Assembly (NCBI RefSeq): GCF_963678635.1
Contig: NC_087071.1
Coordinates: 16,431,613 to 16,495,612, forward strand
Direction of reading: 5' to 3'
Origin: Symsagittifera roscoffensis
Taxonomy: Eukaryota > Xenacoelomorpha > Acoela > Convolutidae
DNA: 64,000 bases
Position numbers and translations under genes: made by a program. This document shows positions 49,910 through 60,385 of this stretch, one piece after another; the stretch's first letter is position 1, and each line of letters opens with the position of its first letter. The notes beneath the pieces were generated by a model that saw nothing but the letters and a program-made list of their open reading frames with translations, was not told the DNA's origin and did not search any database.

Positions 49910-51065
49910 AATTTTTTTGAATTAACAATGAAAAGACAATTGATTTGAATTGGTGGATAATGCTTAGTACAAACTAAACTAGATTTTAGTTCGTTTTTCT
50001 TTTTTTATTTTTATTGGGCTTTGAATGAAAGAATAATTTCCGGCTTTGAGAGCTGAAGAATAGCCTGGAAAAACCTGGAGTAGGAAAAAGAGGCTTACCG
50101 AAAGAATCTTTTGGCATCCGTTTTCTCTTTTATCGTAGAAAAGATTTGTTTCATGAATTCAAAGTTATATCGGCATGTAACCCTGAAAAGTTTCTGGGAA
50201 AAATCAGGCTTTTTTGTTCTTTTCCTTAAAACAGTTAAATTTAGTATCTCAAATTAGTTTTGTTTGAATAATCGAGCAAAACAATGAAGAACGGTAATTT
50301 AGTCCCTATGCTTTTGATGCGATCGCTGAAAATGTTCAGCTAAAGGCAAATAGTATTCAAACCAATTTTGAGTTTTTTCAACTTCTTTTAAAAATTCATA
50401 GATTATTTGGAAAAAATTTTTGTTGTGTTTTCAATTGGGGGTTATTTAAATGATATTTCTGTTCAAGCTTAGATCTTGTCAACAATTTCATATCACGGTT
50501 TGGTTTTGTTCTCTTGCAGGCGTAAGATAATTGATTTGACTTGATGGATTAATAATGCCTAGTACAAACAAAACTGAAATTTAATTTTTTTAAATATTTT
50601 TTTTTCAAAAATATGGGCTATGAATAAAAGTATCCTCTCTTGCTTCGCTAGAGGAGATTAGATTGGAGCAGAATTAAAAGACTTAACGCTATGCAAAGAA
50701 TCTGTAAAGAACCCAAAAGCAATGACTTCTGTCTTTGTCTTTTTTTTCATCTTAAGACAGTTGTATACAGTATCTGAACTTAGCTTAGGATGAATTTATT
50801 TTAAGTAATCTGGCAAAAAATTTTTCATTAAATTTAATAATTTAGTCGCTATGTTTTTGATGCAATCGTTTAAAAAACTTGTCTAAAGGCAAATAGTAGC
50901 CGAACTAGAGTTTGAGATCTCAATTTTATAGATACTGATTTACTGAATCGAAAAACTTTACGTTTTGTTTTCAGTTAGCTGTTCTCTAGAAAATAATTCT
51001 GCCCAGAGTCAGATATTGTCAGCAAATTCAATACATGACATAAACCTTGGTCTGTTGCAGGCCGT
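49910..51065 (+). repeat. Old tandem duplication of about 0.55-0.6 kb
   Basis: About 49910-50524 and 50525-51065 correspond. Shared phrases are TTGATTTGAnTTGnTGGAT..AATGC.TAGTACAAAC, TAAAGGCAAATAGTA, GTTTTCA.TT and a closing TTGCAGGC. Strongly diverged. AT-rich with no clear gene. Confidence 0.6.
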
Positions 51066-51185
51066 TAGCATCAAAACTGTTTTCAGAGGCATCAATCTGA
51101 AAATGAAACCCTTCGTTGTACAAATTCATCGATTAACCAGACTGATAGCTACCTTGGAGCTAATGCTCACAAACAGTGTGCAACA

Positions 51186-51674
51186 ATGTCCCTTTCTTTT
51201 CTTCTTTACGCTCATTTACTAGGTGTTTTAAACATTTCCACAATGGAATTGGATTCCATAATTTGTTTTGCTAATGAATTATACTCCACGATAAGCCCCA
51301 GTCATCCTAGTGGTTATTTTTATACTGATGAGTTACCCACGAATCTCCCCTTTGGCATTTTTACACTCCAGGTTAGATACCAACAGAAGTATTTTATTTT
51401 ACGGCAATTACAAAGCGAACCGCAACAAACCGATAGACTACTCAGCAACAGCAGCGGCAGTGGCGTTTTAATTTTTGTTAACAACTTTTGCCTTGCATTA
51501 AGAAAACAGAGTTCAGTGTTTCTATACGACAGTCATTCTACTCTTAGTGGAAAAACTTCAAGGCAAGAGATCATTTCAACCAAAAAGGCAATTCAATGTG
51601 TGCCGAATCAGGTAACTATTATTTTGGTTTTGTTTACCTCGCCTGCATCATACAATTTCAAAAAACCTACATAA
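51186..51674 (+). pseudogene. Cysteine-protease-like (C76-like) segment, copy A
   Basis: A 162-codon open stretch. MELDSIICFANELYSTISPS is followed by FTLQVRYQQKYFILRQLQ, and SGSGVLIFVNNFCLALRKQ leads into VFLYDSHS. The last motif is the Asp-Ser-His-Ser signature seen in the deneddylase/C76-like domain that precedes PIF1 helicases in animal mobile elements. Past the signature it runs into a non-coding-looking tail and stops. Confidence 0.65.
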
Positions 51675-52338
51675 GTTTCACTCCTAACTATTCAAAAAAT
51701 AAAGACGTTACCTTGTGAATAATGCAATCTACCATCAAAATCTTCTCACTATTAAAAGAAACAGATTCAAAGAAAACCTGTTGTCGCCAGATAAATTGAT
51801 AAAACAGAAAGAGTTATAGTAACAAAGTGAAAACAAATTGTCTTTATCAGTTGCATTAATACAAAAAAACGCAGTTCAGAGACTGAACTACCAATTGGAT
51901 AACTATAAAAAAATCACGAAAATCTTACCAATTATCTTGAAATCAGGATTCTCGTCTTCAGAACAGATTGAATAATGTACCGATAAAACGTTCAAATTTT
52001 CAGATGCAATTGAGTGTCATGGTAAATGAGAGTAGCTATTTTTGCTCTGTTTTGTAAAATCATTCATTCGCTTTTTTATTTATTATTACTGAAAAGCAAT
52101 AATTCCGATGTTGCAAACCAAAAAAAAAACATGGGTCAGTTAAAAATGACGAAAAAAGAATCAGTTATAGCAGATACACAGAAAAGGGTGTCAAAACATA
52201 TCTGATTTTTTGGAAAACAGTCTGCAAAGGCCTGCACGCAAACTTATCAGATGGTCCAAAATCATGTCTGTCTGCTGCAACCGCTCGATGTTTCGAAAAA
52301 ATGTTACAAAATTCCTTCCAAACTCGTAGCCTAAACTT

Positions 52339-52509
52339 TCTGATTTTATTGAAGAAATTAGTACTTCTCAAATATTTTGCAAAATTTGCAATAAGCATTT
52401 AACGAATAACACGTTGCCCTCTCTCTCTGTGACAAAATTTTTGAAACTAGGTATTGTTCTTGATGAATTTGATTTGACTCAGCTGGAGGCATACCTAACT
52501 TCACTCTAA
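52339..52509 (+). pseudogene. Cys-pair segment of the PIF1-type element, copy A
   Basis: The open stretch SDFIEEISTSQIFCKICNKH, then NNTLPSLSVT, ends YLTSL and TAA. In intact proteins of this type a Cys-x2-Cys pair followed by a LP..S..N.L block lies between the protease and helicase parts. The following 150 bp still read as the INVPTPLPTVFSVAPN block, but in other frames. Confidence 0.6.
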
Positions 52510-53145
52510 AAATTTGTTTTGAAAAAGTAAGGAAAGCTTAATGGCCAGCAGCGCAAAATCTAAGGAGCAGTAATCAATGTCCCAACTCCATTGCCAACAG
52601 TTTTCTCTGTAGCGCCGAATCTAGCCAATAATGACATAATTTTTCTGAAGTTAGGCGGAAACTAGAATACAACAATATTGAACATGAAGATCTTGTTCGT
52701 ACTACAAACCTTATGAGGGCTATTCAAAAAATAAAGGAAACAAACCCTTTGTTCCAACATCTGGATGTTGAAACTTTCAAAGTTATATCGAACGTCAGCG
52801 TTTCAATACTGCTTCTGTTACAACCAAGGAAAAATTTAACAGTGACACTGATTCTATTGCTGACAATTCGACCGAGGATAATTGATATTCTTCTTTCACA
52901 AAAAATTGGTAGTGCGTATACTAACACTTAAAACCCGTTTCTAATCTTCTCTTACCGAACCGACAAGAACATCCAGCCTGACTAAATTGCTTATTAGTAC
53001 GTGAAGTAATTGATGAAATATTTTTCAAAAGAAGAAACCACTGTCTCCAAAGCAATGAGTGACGCCATCAAGCAAAGAGAGTCGATCAAACAGATATATG
53101 CTCAAATTATGAGAAAAGTTCTCAAGCTAATGCTGGCAAATAGTG

Positions 53146-53560
53146 TGCAACAATGTCCCTTTCTTTTCTTCTTTACGCTCATTTACTAGGTGTTTTAAAC
53201 ATTTCCCCAATGGAACTGGATTCATTGATTTGTTTTGCTAATTAATGATACTCCAAGATAAGCCCCAGTTATCCTAGTGGTTATTTGTATACTGATGAGT
53301 TACCCACGGCTCTCCCTTTTGGCACTGTTACACTCCAGGTTAGATACCAGCTGAAATTATTTGTTTTACGGCAATTACAAAGTGAACCGCAACAAACCGA
53401 TAGATTACTCAGCAATAGCAGCGGCAGTGGCGTTATAATTTTTTGTTAACAAGTTTTGCCTTGCCTTAAGAAAACAGAGTCCAGTGTTTCTATACGACAG
53501 TCACTCTACTATTACTGAAAATCTTCAATGCAAGAGATCATTTTAACCAAAAAGGCGGTT
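53146..53560 (+). pseudogene. Cysteine-protease-like segment, copy B
   Basis: Second copy offset by about 1,967 bp, with the same VFLYDSHS motif but several extra frameshifts and stops (for example GCTAATTAATGA near 53238). Confidence 0.65.
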
Positions 53561-54287
53561 CAATGTGTGCCGAATCAGGTAATTATTCTATTGGTTTTGT
53601 TTACCTCGCCTGCATCATACAATTGCAAAAACTCTACAAAAATTTTACTCCTAACTATTCAAAAAATTAAGGCGTTACCTTGTGAATTATGCAATCTATC
53701 AGCAAAATCTTCTCATTATTAAAAGAAACAGATCGGAAGAAAACCTGTTGTCGCCAGATAAATTGATAAAACAGAAAGAGTTATAGTAACAAAGTGAAAA
53801 CAAATTGTCTTTATCAGTTGCATTAATACAAAAAAACGCAGTTCAGAGACTGAACTACCAATTGGATAACTATAAAAAAATCACGAAAATCTTACCAATT
53901 ATCTTGAAACCAGGGTTCTCGTCTTCAGAAAAGATTGAATAATTTATTGATAAAACTTCCAAATTTTCAGATGCAATTGAGTGTCATGGTAAGTGAGAGT
54001 GGCTATTTTTGTTCTGATTTGTAAAATCATTCATTCGCTTTTTATTTATTACTACTGAAAAACAATAATTCTGATAATGCAAACCAAAAAAAACATAAGT
54101 CAGCTAAAATTGAGGAAAAAAGAGACACAGAAAAGGGTGTCAAAACATCTCTGATTTTTAGGAAACAGTCTGCAAAGTCCTGCCTGCAAACTTATCAGAT
54201 GGTCCAAAATCATGTGTGTCTGCTGCAACCGCTCGATGTCTCGAAAAAAAGTTACAAAATTTCTTTCCAATTTCGTAGCTCAATATT

Positions 54288-54458
54288 TCTGATTTTATTG
54301 AAGAAATTAGTGCTTCTCAAATCGTTTGCAAAATTTGTCATAAGCATTTAACGAATAACACGTTGCCACCTCTCTCTGTGAAAAACGGTTTGAAACTTGA
54401 CAATGTTCTTGATGAGCTTGATTTGACTCGGCTTGAGGCATACCTAACTTCACTCTAA
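54288..54458 (+). pseudogene. Cys-pair segment, copy B
   Basis: Matches copy A with an LDNVLDELDLTRLEAYLTSL reading and the same TAA. Confidence 0.6.
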
Positions 54459-54654
54459 AATTTTTTCGAAAATTTACGGAATGCTTAATGGCCAACAGCG
54501 CAAAATCAATGTAGTATGGAGCAATAATCAATGTCCCAATTCCATTGCCAACAATTTTTTTCTGTAGCGCCGAATCTAGCCAATAATGACATAATTTTTC
54601 TGAAGTTAGGCGGAAACTAGAATACAACAATATTGAACATGAAGATCTTGTTCG

Positions 54655-56540
54655 TACTACAAACCTTATGAGGGCTATTCAAAAAATAAAGGAAACAAAC
54701 CCTTTGTTCCAACATCTGGATGTTGAAACTTTCAAAGTTATATCGAACGTCAGCGTTTCAATACTGCTTCTGTTACAACCAATGAAAAATCGAACAGTGA
54801 CACTGATTCTATTGCTGACAATTCGACCGAGGATAATTGATATTCTTTTTTCACAAAAAAATGTTAGTGCGTATACTAACACTTATAACCCGTTTCTAAT
54901 CATCTCCTACCAAGCCGACATTGACATCCAGCCTGTCTTAATTGCTTATTAGTATGTGAAGTAATTGGAAAAATGTTTTTCAAAAGAAGAAACCACTATC
55001 TCCAAAGCAAGGAGTGACGCCATCAAGCAAAAAGAGTCGATCAAATAGATATATGCTCAAACTATGAGAAAAATTTCGGCTGCCTTTTTGACTTTGCGTG
55101 AAGTGTCACAACAAGAAAATTGTTTTCGAACAATATCAGGACTATGGTTACGACGAATTTTTCCGACAAGTGTTTTTATCAACACAGGTTTACCCGAGGA
55201 ACGCGTGCGGATGGCCAAATTGAAGCAAGATTTTATACAATGGGAGATTCTTCAACTGACGTTTTTTTTGCCATTTTACCAGACAAATATGCAAACAGAC
55301 CTATTAGAGATTTCAAAAACGGATTTCCAAAGCTTATCTCAGAACCCTTATCTGTCTAGTTGAGTTCGCATCTTACTATAAGCTAGTTAATCTCAAAGAA
55401 ACAATTGATAGCCTAAAGGAAAAACTCCTTGACGAGATGAACTCATTAAAAGAAACAAAACTCCCTCGTTCTTTTTCTACAATAGATAGAAAGTCAAAAT
55501 TTGTATTGAGAAAAGTACCCGCAGTCATTAGCTTTCCTGGTTTTAAACTTGAAGACAATACCAAAAAACTTTTATCAAAGCTTACTGTTGCAATATTTAC
55601 TACAAACCTTATGAGGGCTATTCAAAAAATAAAGGAAACAAACCCTTTGTTCCAACATCTGGATGTTGAAACTTTCAAAGTTATATCGAACGTCAGCGTT
55701 TCAATACTGCTTCTGTTACAACCAATGAAAAATCGAACAGTGACACTGATTCTATTGCTGACAATTCGACCGAGGATAATTGATATTCTTTTTTCACAAA
55801 AAAATGTTAGTGCGTATACTAACACTTATAACCCGTTTCTAATCATCTCCTACCAAGCCGACATTGACATCCAGCCTGTCTTAATTGCTTATTAGTATGT
55901 GAAGTAATTGGAAAAATGTTTTTCAAAAGAAGAAACCACTATCTCCAAAGCAAGGAGTGACGCCATCAAGCAAAAAGAGTCGATCAAATAGATATATGCT
56001 CAAACTATGAGAAAAATTTCGGCTGCCTTTTTGACTTTGCGTGAAGTGTCACAACAAGAAAATTGTTTTCGAACAATATCAGGACTATGGTTACGACGAA
56101 TTTTTCCGACAAGTGTTTTTATCAACACAGGTTTACCCGAGGAACGCGTGCGGATGGCCAAATTGAAGCAAGATTTTATACAATGGGAGATTCTTCAACT
56201 GACGTTTTTTTTGCCATTTTACCAGACAAATATGCAAACAGACCTATTAGAGATTTCAAAAACGGATTTCCAAAGCTTATCTCAGAACCCTTATCTGTCT
56301 AGTTGAGTTCGCATCTTACTATAAGCTAGTTAATCTCAAAGAAACAATTGATAGCCTAAAGGAAAAACTCCTTGACGAGATGAACTCATTAAAAGAAACA
56401 AAACTCCCTCGTTCTTTTTCTACAATAGATAGAAAGTCAAAATTTGTATTGAGAAAAGTACCCGCAGTCATTAGCTTTCCTGGTTTTAAACTTGAAGACA
56501 ATACCAAAAAACTTTTATCAAAGCTTACTGTTGCAATATT
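54655..56540 (+). repeat. Tandem duplication, 2 x 943 bp, apparently identical
   Basis: Unit 1 is 54655-55597 and unit 2 is 55598-56540; every stretch I compared is identical. Both start TACTACAAACCTTATGAGGG. The joint shows TAC microhomology (CGTAC|TACAAAC, TTTAC|TACAAAC, TTTAC|CTTGG). Each unit holds the REVSQQENCF block and the DKYANRPIRDF block in different frames. Confidence 0.93.
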
Positions 56541-56990
56541 TACCTTGGTGAGAAGAGTCCGAGCTTATAGCAGAAGATGGAACAAACACTTTCAAAATTC
56601 TAGATTACGAAATTCAGCAAATAGTTAAAAAAATTAAAAACAATTTGAAAAGGAAATTTTTAATATTTCAACTGCGCTTGAGAGCTACAAAGAGACGAGA
56701 GCTCTAAAACGTAGGTTCAATGATGATTTTGAGGAAAATTCAGAAGATGAAAACCAAATTGTGTTTCAAGAGCTGGAGAAAGGGAACGCATTTTCAGCGC
56801 CCAAACAAAATAGTTTCAAAGGCATTGATTTGTTTGTTGAGAGCCAATCAAAACTAGTGTCTGACTTCCCAAGTCACCTTTTTTCTCTGAAGAGTGACCA
56901 AAAACTTTTCTTTGACATTTGTTTTAACCAGATGGCGAATACGGAGTGCACGCCAGCAGGTTTAAGAGCTTCAAAATGTTTCATTTACGG
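56380..56990 (+). pseudogene. Middle region and pre-helicase linker of the element
   Basis: NSLKETKLPRSFSTIDRKSK, then RKVPAVISFPGFKLEDNTKK lead to a block reading ELIAEDGTNTFKIL in a shifted frame, an acidic stretch (DDFEENSEDENQ) and the start of the helicase (SLKSDQKLFFDICFNQ). These blocks precede the helicase in PIF1-type mobile-element proteins. Confidence 0.6.
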
Positions 56991-57564
56991 TGGAGAGGGG
57001 GGGGAATCTCATTTTAATTAAAAAAATTGTCGCTTCAAATTTTTATTATGCGTCAAAAAATGTAACTACTCCACTGAAGTCTAGAGTTGATGTATGGGCA
57101 ATAACTGGCATAGCTGCTTTTAATATTGAAGGCACTGTCATTGACGGTTATTTTTTCATGCCACGAGATCGTCCCAACATGCTCCTAAAACTATCGACCA
57201 CGCGATTGACTGAGCTCCGATTTCGCTAGTCTCACCTGAGTACGAAGCAAGTTTGATGTCCATTGAAAGGCTAGTTCATCTTCATCAATGTTTATGCGAA
57301 ATTGAAGGCTTCAATTACGCTCTAACAGGTGCCGCTTTTTTTGGAAATTGTTGTGGTATTCTGGTGAGTGATTTATATCATTGGCCTCCGGTGAAAGCCA
57401 AGCCAATTTATTCGAAGCCTCATAAGAAAAAAATGGGTAAATGGTGTAACATTCGCCCAAATACTACACAGCGACGGAGCGTAGAAAAAGTACCTATTAA
57501 CTACTGGCAGGCGTCAGTTACCTTAATCCTACTCGTTTTCCACCGTCTCGACCTTGCCAGTTGA
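56990..57564 (+). pseudogene. Degraded PIF1 helicase core
   Basis: The Walker A position reads YGGEGGESHF, without the Lys of GxGKS. Next come NFYYASKNVTTPLKS and WAITGIAAFNIEGTVIDGYF (the TGIAA motif), and then FFGNCCGILVSDLYHWPPVK (the equivalent of GDxxQLPPV). A G8 run near 57000 and several frame changes break the chain. No C-terminal helicase motifs follow. Confidence 0.75.
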
Positions 57565-57940
57565 TTTTCTGGTCTGTTTAGGGCTAAGTAAAAAGTTACT
57601 ATTCTTAGGCCATCAGTCAAACGACTTTTGATCAGCTTTCGTTTACATGCGAACACAACCACATAGCTGAGTCTCGGATCCTCAGACTACGTGATTGCTA
57701 TTAAAAACACGGCTCGAACAACCTATTTTAATATGTTTTTGTGTGACAGTTTTATATTAAATCCATTGGAGATGGATTGACCCTTTCCTCTTTCTAGCTA
57801 CTCATATTCTAAAATATCAAATTATACTGGTGTTAATTAAGACTTCTACGACATCCAAGTAGATACAAAGTCAGTTTTATATAATCCCTTCACATAAAAC
57901 AGTCTCTGGGGGACCAAGCCTCCGCTCCCGTAATCTTCCT

Positions 57941-57959
57941 GAGATAACGCTGTTATCTC
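57941..57959 (+). repeat. Perfect hairpin, 8-bp stem
   Basis: GAGATAAC, loop GCT, GTTATCTC. Confidence 0.8.
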
Positions 57960-58043
57960 TCCCAATTTGTGGCACGGGAGGGTTCCGTGGAATATTCCTT
58001 CCTCACTGAAGCTTCCTTCTCCACTAATATCCACTGCTAAGAG

Positions 58044-58072
58044 TCTTATCGTGTATTGTTGCCACGATAAGA
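58044..58072 (+). repeat. Perfect hairpin, 10-bp stem
   Basis: TCTTATCGTG, a 9-nt loop, CACGATAAGA. It sits 85 bp from the 57941 hairpin. Confidence 0.8.
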
Positions 58073-59102
58073 GGCTTTGTGTTTTTCGTCTCTTGTGCGA
58101 CTGTTTTCCACAATATTTGTCGTTGTTCTCTCTTTTTTTGTCCTTTTTCGTCAAAATGGCCGTCTTTTTTTTTATTTCTGAGATATATTCATTGTTTGAT
58201 CGAAATTTTAAAAATAAAAATTCTAGAATTTTCCTACCCTCTTTCGCAATACTTTTTCGTTAATAAGGCCTTTATTCGTTTTCTTTCGTGTCGCCGGAAG
58301 GTTGCGCTGTGCCTATCTGGCAGAATGGCACATACTCCCCGGACAAGTCCCCATCAATGTCCCTATTGATCGCATAACACCGGGTTATCGTCAAGTAGTG
58401 TTCCAGTTCTCTGTAATCAATCTTACAAATCGCATAAGGAAATGAAATTTATCTACTCCACCTCAACTCACTACGTTTTCACAAATGGCATCGTACTACA
58501 TCTCACTGCCTTTCAACGTTTTCACAAAATTTGCACCATGAGTAGTGTCCTAGATAAAATTTCTTTTGTGACTACTTCCGTCGTTTTGCCATAAAACTTC
58601 TTTTCGCTCTTTGTGATTAAAAAGTGGGACGTGGCACGGCCACCACCCGTTAAAATTGACTTAACATCACTCACCAAGTATAATCAGTTATTTATGCGGT
58701 CCTTTCAATATTAAAACTAAGAAACTCTGTGGCTAGGAAAGTTTTTGAGTTATTCACCCTCTCGAGCGAGTTTACTCAAACTTACCATGTCGCCACACAG
58801 TGAAATTTTGTCCTACACAGGTTAAAAACTTCGGTCATGTTTAAATAGGTAAAAATACTCACCTATGTTCTATATATATACATAAGTAGTATAACTGAAA
58901 TTCTCTTTCAATAATTTTAACAATTGTAACAATTTTCAAAGTTTGGTTAGACCAAACTAAATCAAAACAAAAAGTTTAATAAATTCAATAATCAAAACTT
59001 GGTTATTTGGTTCAAGTTTTAACACACAAAGACAATTAAGTTTTTCCTCCTTCTCTTCTCTTCTTTGCTCACGTCTTCACTTGTTCTCTTCGCTCATCAT
59101 CT

Positions 59103-59921
59103 TCATTCCATCGCTTCTCCATCCTGATCTTCAGCTTCGCTGTCTTCTAGGACTTTCTCCAGCATGTCCATGGAGTTGCGGGCCGTGCCCCAACTCTCCT
59201 GTTCCAACAGCCTCGGTTTGCAACAAGGTAGCAAGTCCACATTCACCTTTTGCTCCCGGTTCCTGCAAAAGCTGTTGTGAAGACATAGGCTCACATTTCG
59301 TGCTAGGTCAGCTCTTAAGACCTCTTTCTTCTCATCTTCAGTTACACAAGGCGCTCTAGCTACTCGCTTTACCGCCGTGCTGACCGCGTTTCTGTGCGTC
59401 AGGAATGCTCTCTTATAGGCTCCCGGTCCTATATCCAGCTGGAACGATTGATAGTCTTCCGTGTTCCTCGACATGTGACGCTTCGCGCGTTCATACATCC
59501 ATGATGTCATCACTGCACGGAACCAAGGCATCAATCTTTGCCTTGACCATATTCTTTCAATGGCTTTGGGTATTCTCAGAACCTTGCAGGTGGTTCTGAA
59601 AAGATCCAATTCATGACTCATCTTCACGTTGCTCAGCTGTTCAGGAGTCGGCACGGCCGTCTCCTGTTCACTTGTGTCCGCGTTAGCCTCCAACCATCTC
59701 ACTGCCAGCATGGCACTAACCACCACGATTGACACCTGTTGATTCTGATCGGGCAACCCCGTACAGTACAACTCTTCCACGTCCCATACTAGCATCAGAT
59801 TCCCGCATTTGGGGTACCACAACGTCTGCGCCAAGCAGTGGCAAGGATACTCCCCATGGGTTCTCACTATGTTCCTTCGGGTACGATACCCTGAGGCTCC
59901 CAGCAACGGTTCCACCTCCAT
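59103..59921 (-). CDS. ORF4 of the unassigned block
   Basis: 272 codons from ATG at 59921, again +1 relative to the preceding ORF, with a TAG 15 nt before the ATG. HGEYPCHCLAQTLWYPKCGN near the start is Cys-rich. A hydrophobic stretch (VSIVVVSAMLAVRWL) follows at about residues 64-78, then a basic helical region. The tail is acidic (LEDSEAEDQDGEAME). Unknown family. This is the last ORF of the block; AT-rich non-coding sequence follows. Confidence 0.55.
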   Translation of the reverse strand: MEVEPLLGASGYRTRRNIVRTHGEYPCHCLAQTLWYPKCGNLMLVWDVEELYCTGLPDQNQQVSIVVVSAMLAVRWLEANADTSEQETAVPTPEQLSNVKMSHELDLFRTTCKVLRIPKAIERIWSRQRLMPWFRAVMTSWMYERAKRHMSRNTEDYQSFQLDIGPGAYKRAFLTHRNAVSTAVKRVARAPCVTEDEKKEVLRADLARNVSLCLHNSFCRNREQKVNVDLLPCCKPRLLEQESWGTARNSMDMLEKVLEDSEAEDQDGEAME

Positions 59922-60381
59922 CGTCTTTCTCTTCTATGGTGGGGAATTCAGTGGGTAACGCTCCACTCGCTTTCTGCTTCTGGAACTCACTCACATTACC
60001 TTCGTTCAACCTCAGGAACTCTTCACCCACTACGTCTTGCAACTCGCCTTCAAATCTCTTCGGGACTGCGCGAAAGATCTTCGCCAACAAATCATATGAC
60101 CTCTCCGACATTCTGGCCAACCTCACGCACTTTGGCACAGAGAAAAGTTGGTCATTCAACACCTGCTGCGTCCTCGCATCCATCACCACCATGTGCGTAG
60201 GATACCTACTATTGCAATATGGCGCGGAGCTTGAACCCACCAGATATTTTGAACCAGTAGGTTTATGATATGCTTCACTATCCTTCAGATTCATTTCGTT
60301 TTCCAGAGCTTCTCGCCAGCCTCCGATCTTCTGCTCTGTCTGCAATGCTCCAGGGGATACTTCCACGCTGAGGGACGTCAC
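59716..60381 (-). CDS. ORF3 of the unassigned block
   Basis: About 221-225 codons. The frame opens right after a TGA at 60399-60397 and has no early ATG; the nearest is about 28 codons in, so the coordinates given start at a GTG. It reads naturally from upstream (ALELVTSLSVEVSPG), which suggests entry from ORF2 by frameshift or a one-base error. Contents include YPTHMVVMDARTQQVLNDQL and a run of Glu/Lys. The last 70 codons overlap ORF4 and look less protein-like. Unknown family. Confidence 0.5.
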   Translation of the reverse strand: MTSLSVEVSPGALQTEQKIGGWREALENEMNLKDSEAYHKPTGSKYLVGSSSAPYCNSRYPTHMVVMDARTQQVLNDQLFSVPKCVRLARMSERSYDLLAKIFRAVPKRFEGELQDVVGEEFLRLNEGNVSEFQKQKASGALPTEFPTIEEKDDGGGTVAGSLRVSYPKEHSENPWGVSLPLLGADVVVPQMRESDASMGRGRVVLYGVARSESTGVNRGG

Positions 60382-60385
60382 TAGC

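Larger units (their letters stand above)
51158..57564 (+). pseudogene. Dead PIF1-helicase mobile element (Helitron-like), internally duplicated
   Basis: The order of fragments matches the large PIF1-type proteins spread by mobile elements in animal genomes: a DSHS-type cysteine-protease-like segment, a segment with a Cys-x2-Cys pair and LPSLSVT..L, a long middle region with REVSQQENCFR, then PIF1 helicase motifs. Many stops and frameshifts break it. The 5' part occurs twice (about 51158-53124 and 53125-55080), and a 943-bp piece of the second copy is repeated again. No frame could make a full protein. Family assignment is by recognition of motif order; a translated search would be decisive. 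Confidence 0.8.
57565..59102 (-). other. Non-coding flank between the dead element and the ORF block
   Basis: No long ORF on the minus strand. It contains two perfect short hairpins (57941-57959 and 58044-58072), a GTGGCCGTGCCAC palindrome near 58633-58645 and a TTTATTAAACTTTTT stretch close to the ORF block. It may be the 3' untranslated or terminal region of the element to its right. Confidence 0.4.

Noticed and set aside
51320-51350. Hammerhead-like CTGATGAG..CGAA core
   Set aside because: The conserved GAAA and pairing stems are missing, and the stretch reads as part of the protease-like segment.
56761-57564. A working PIF1 helicase gene
   Set aside because: The Walker A lysine is lost, frames change several times and the C-terminal motifs are absent.
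59729-60268. 179-codon + strand ORF opposite ORF3/ORF4
   Set aside because: Composition (Ser/Pro/Thr-rich, few charged residues) looks like an antisense shadow; the minus strand reads more like protein.
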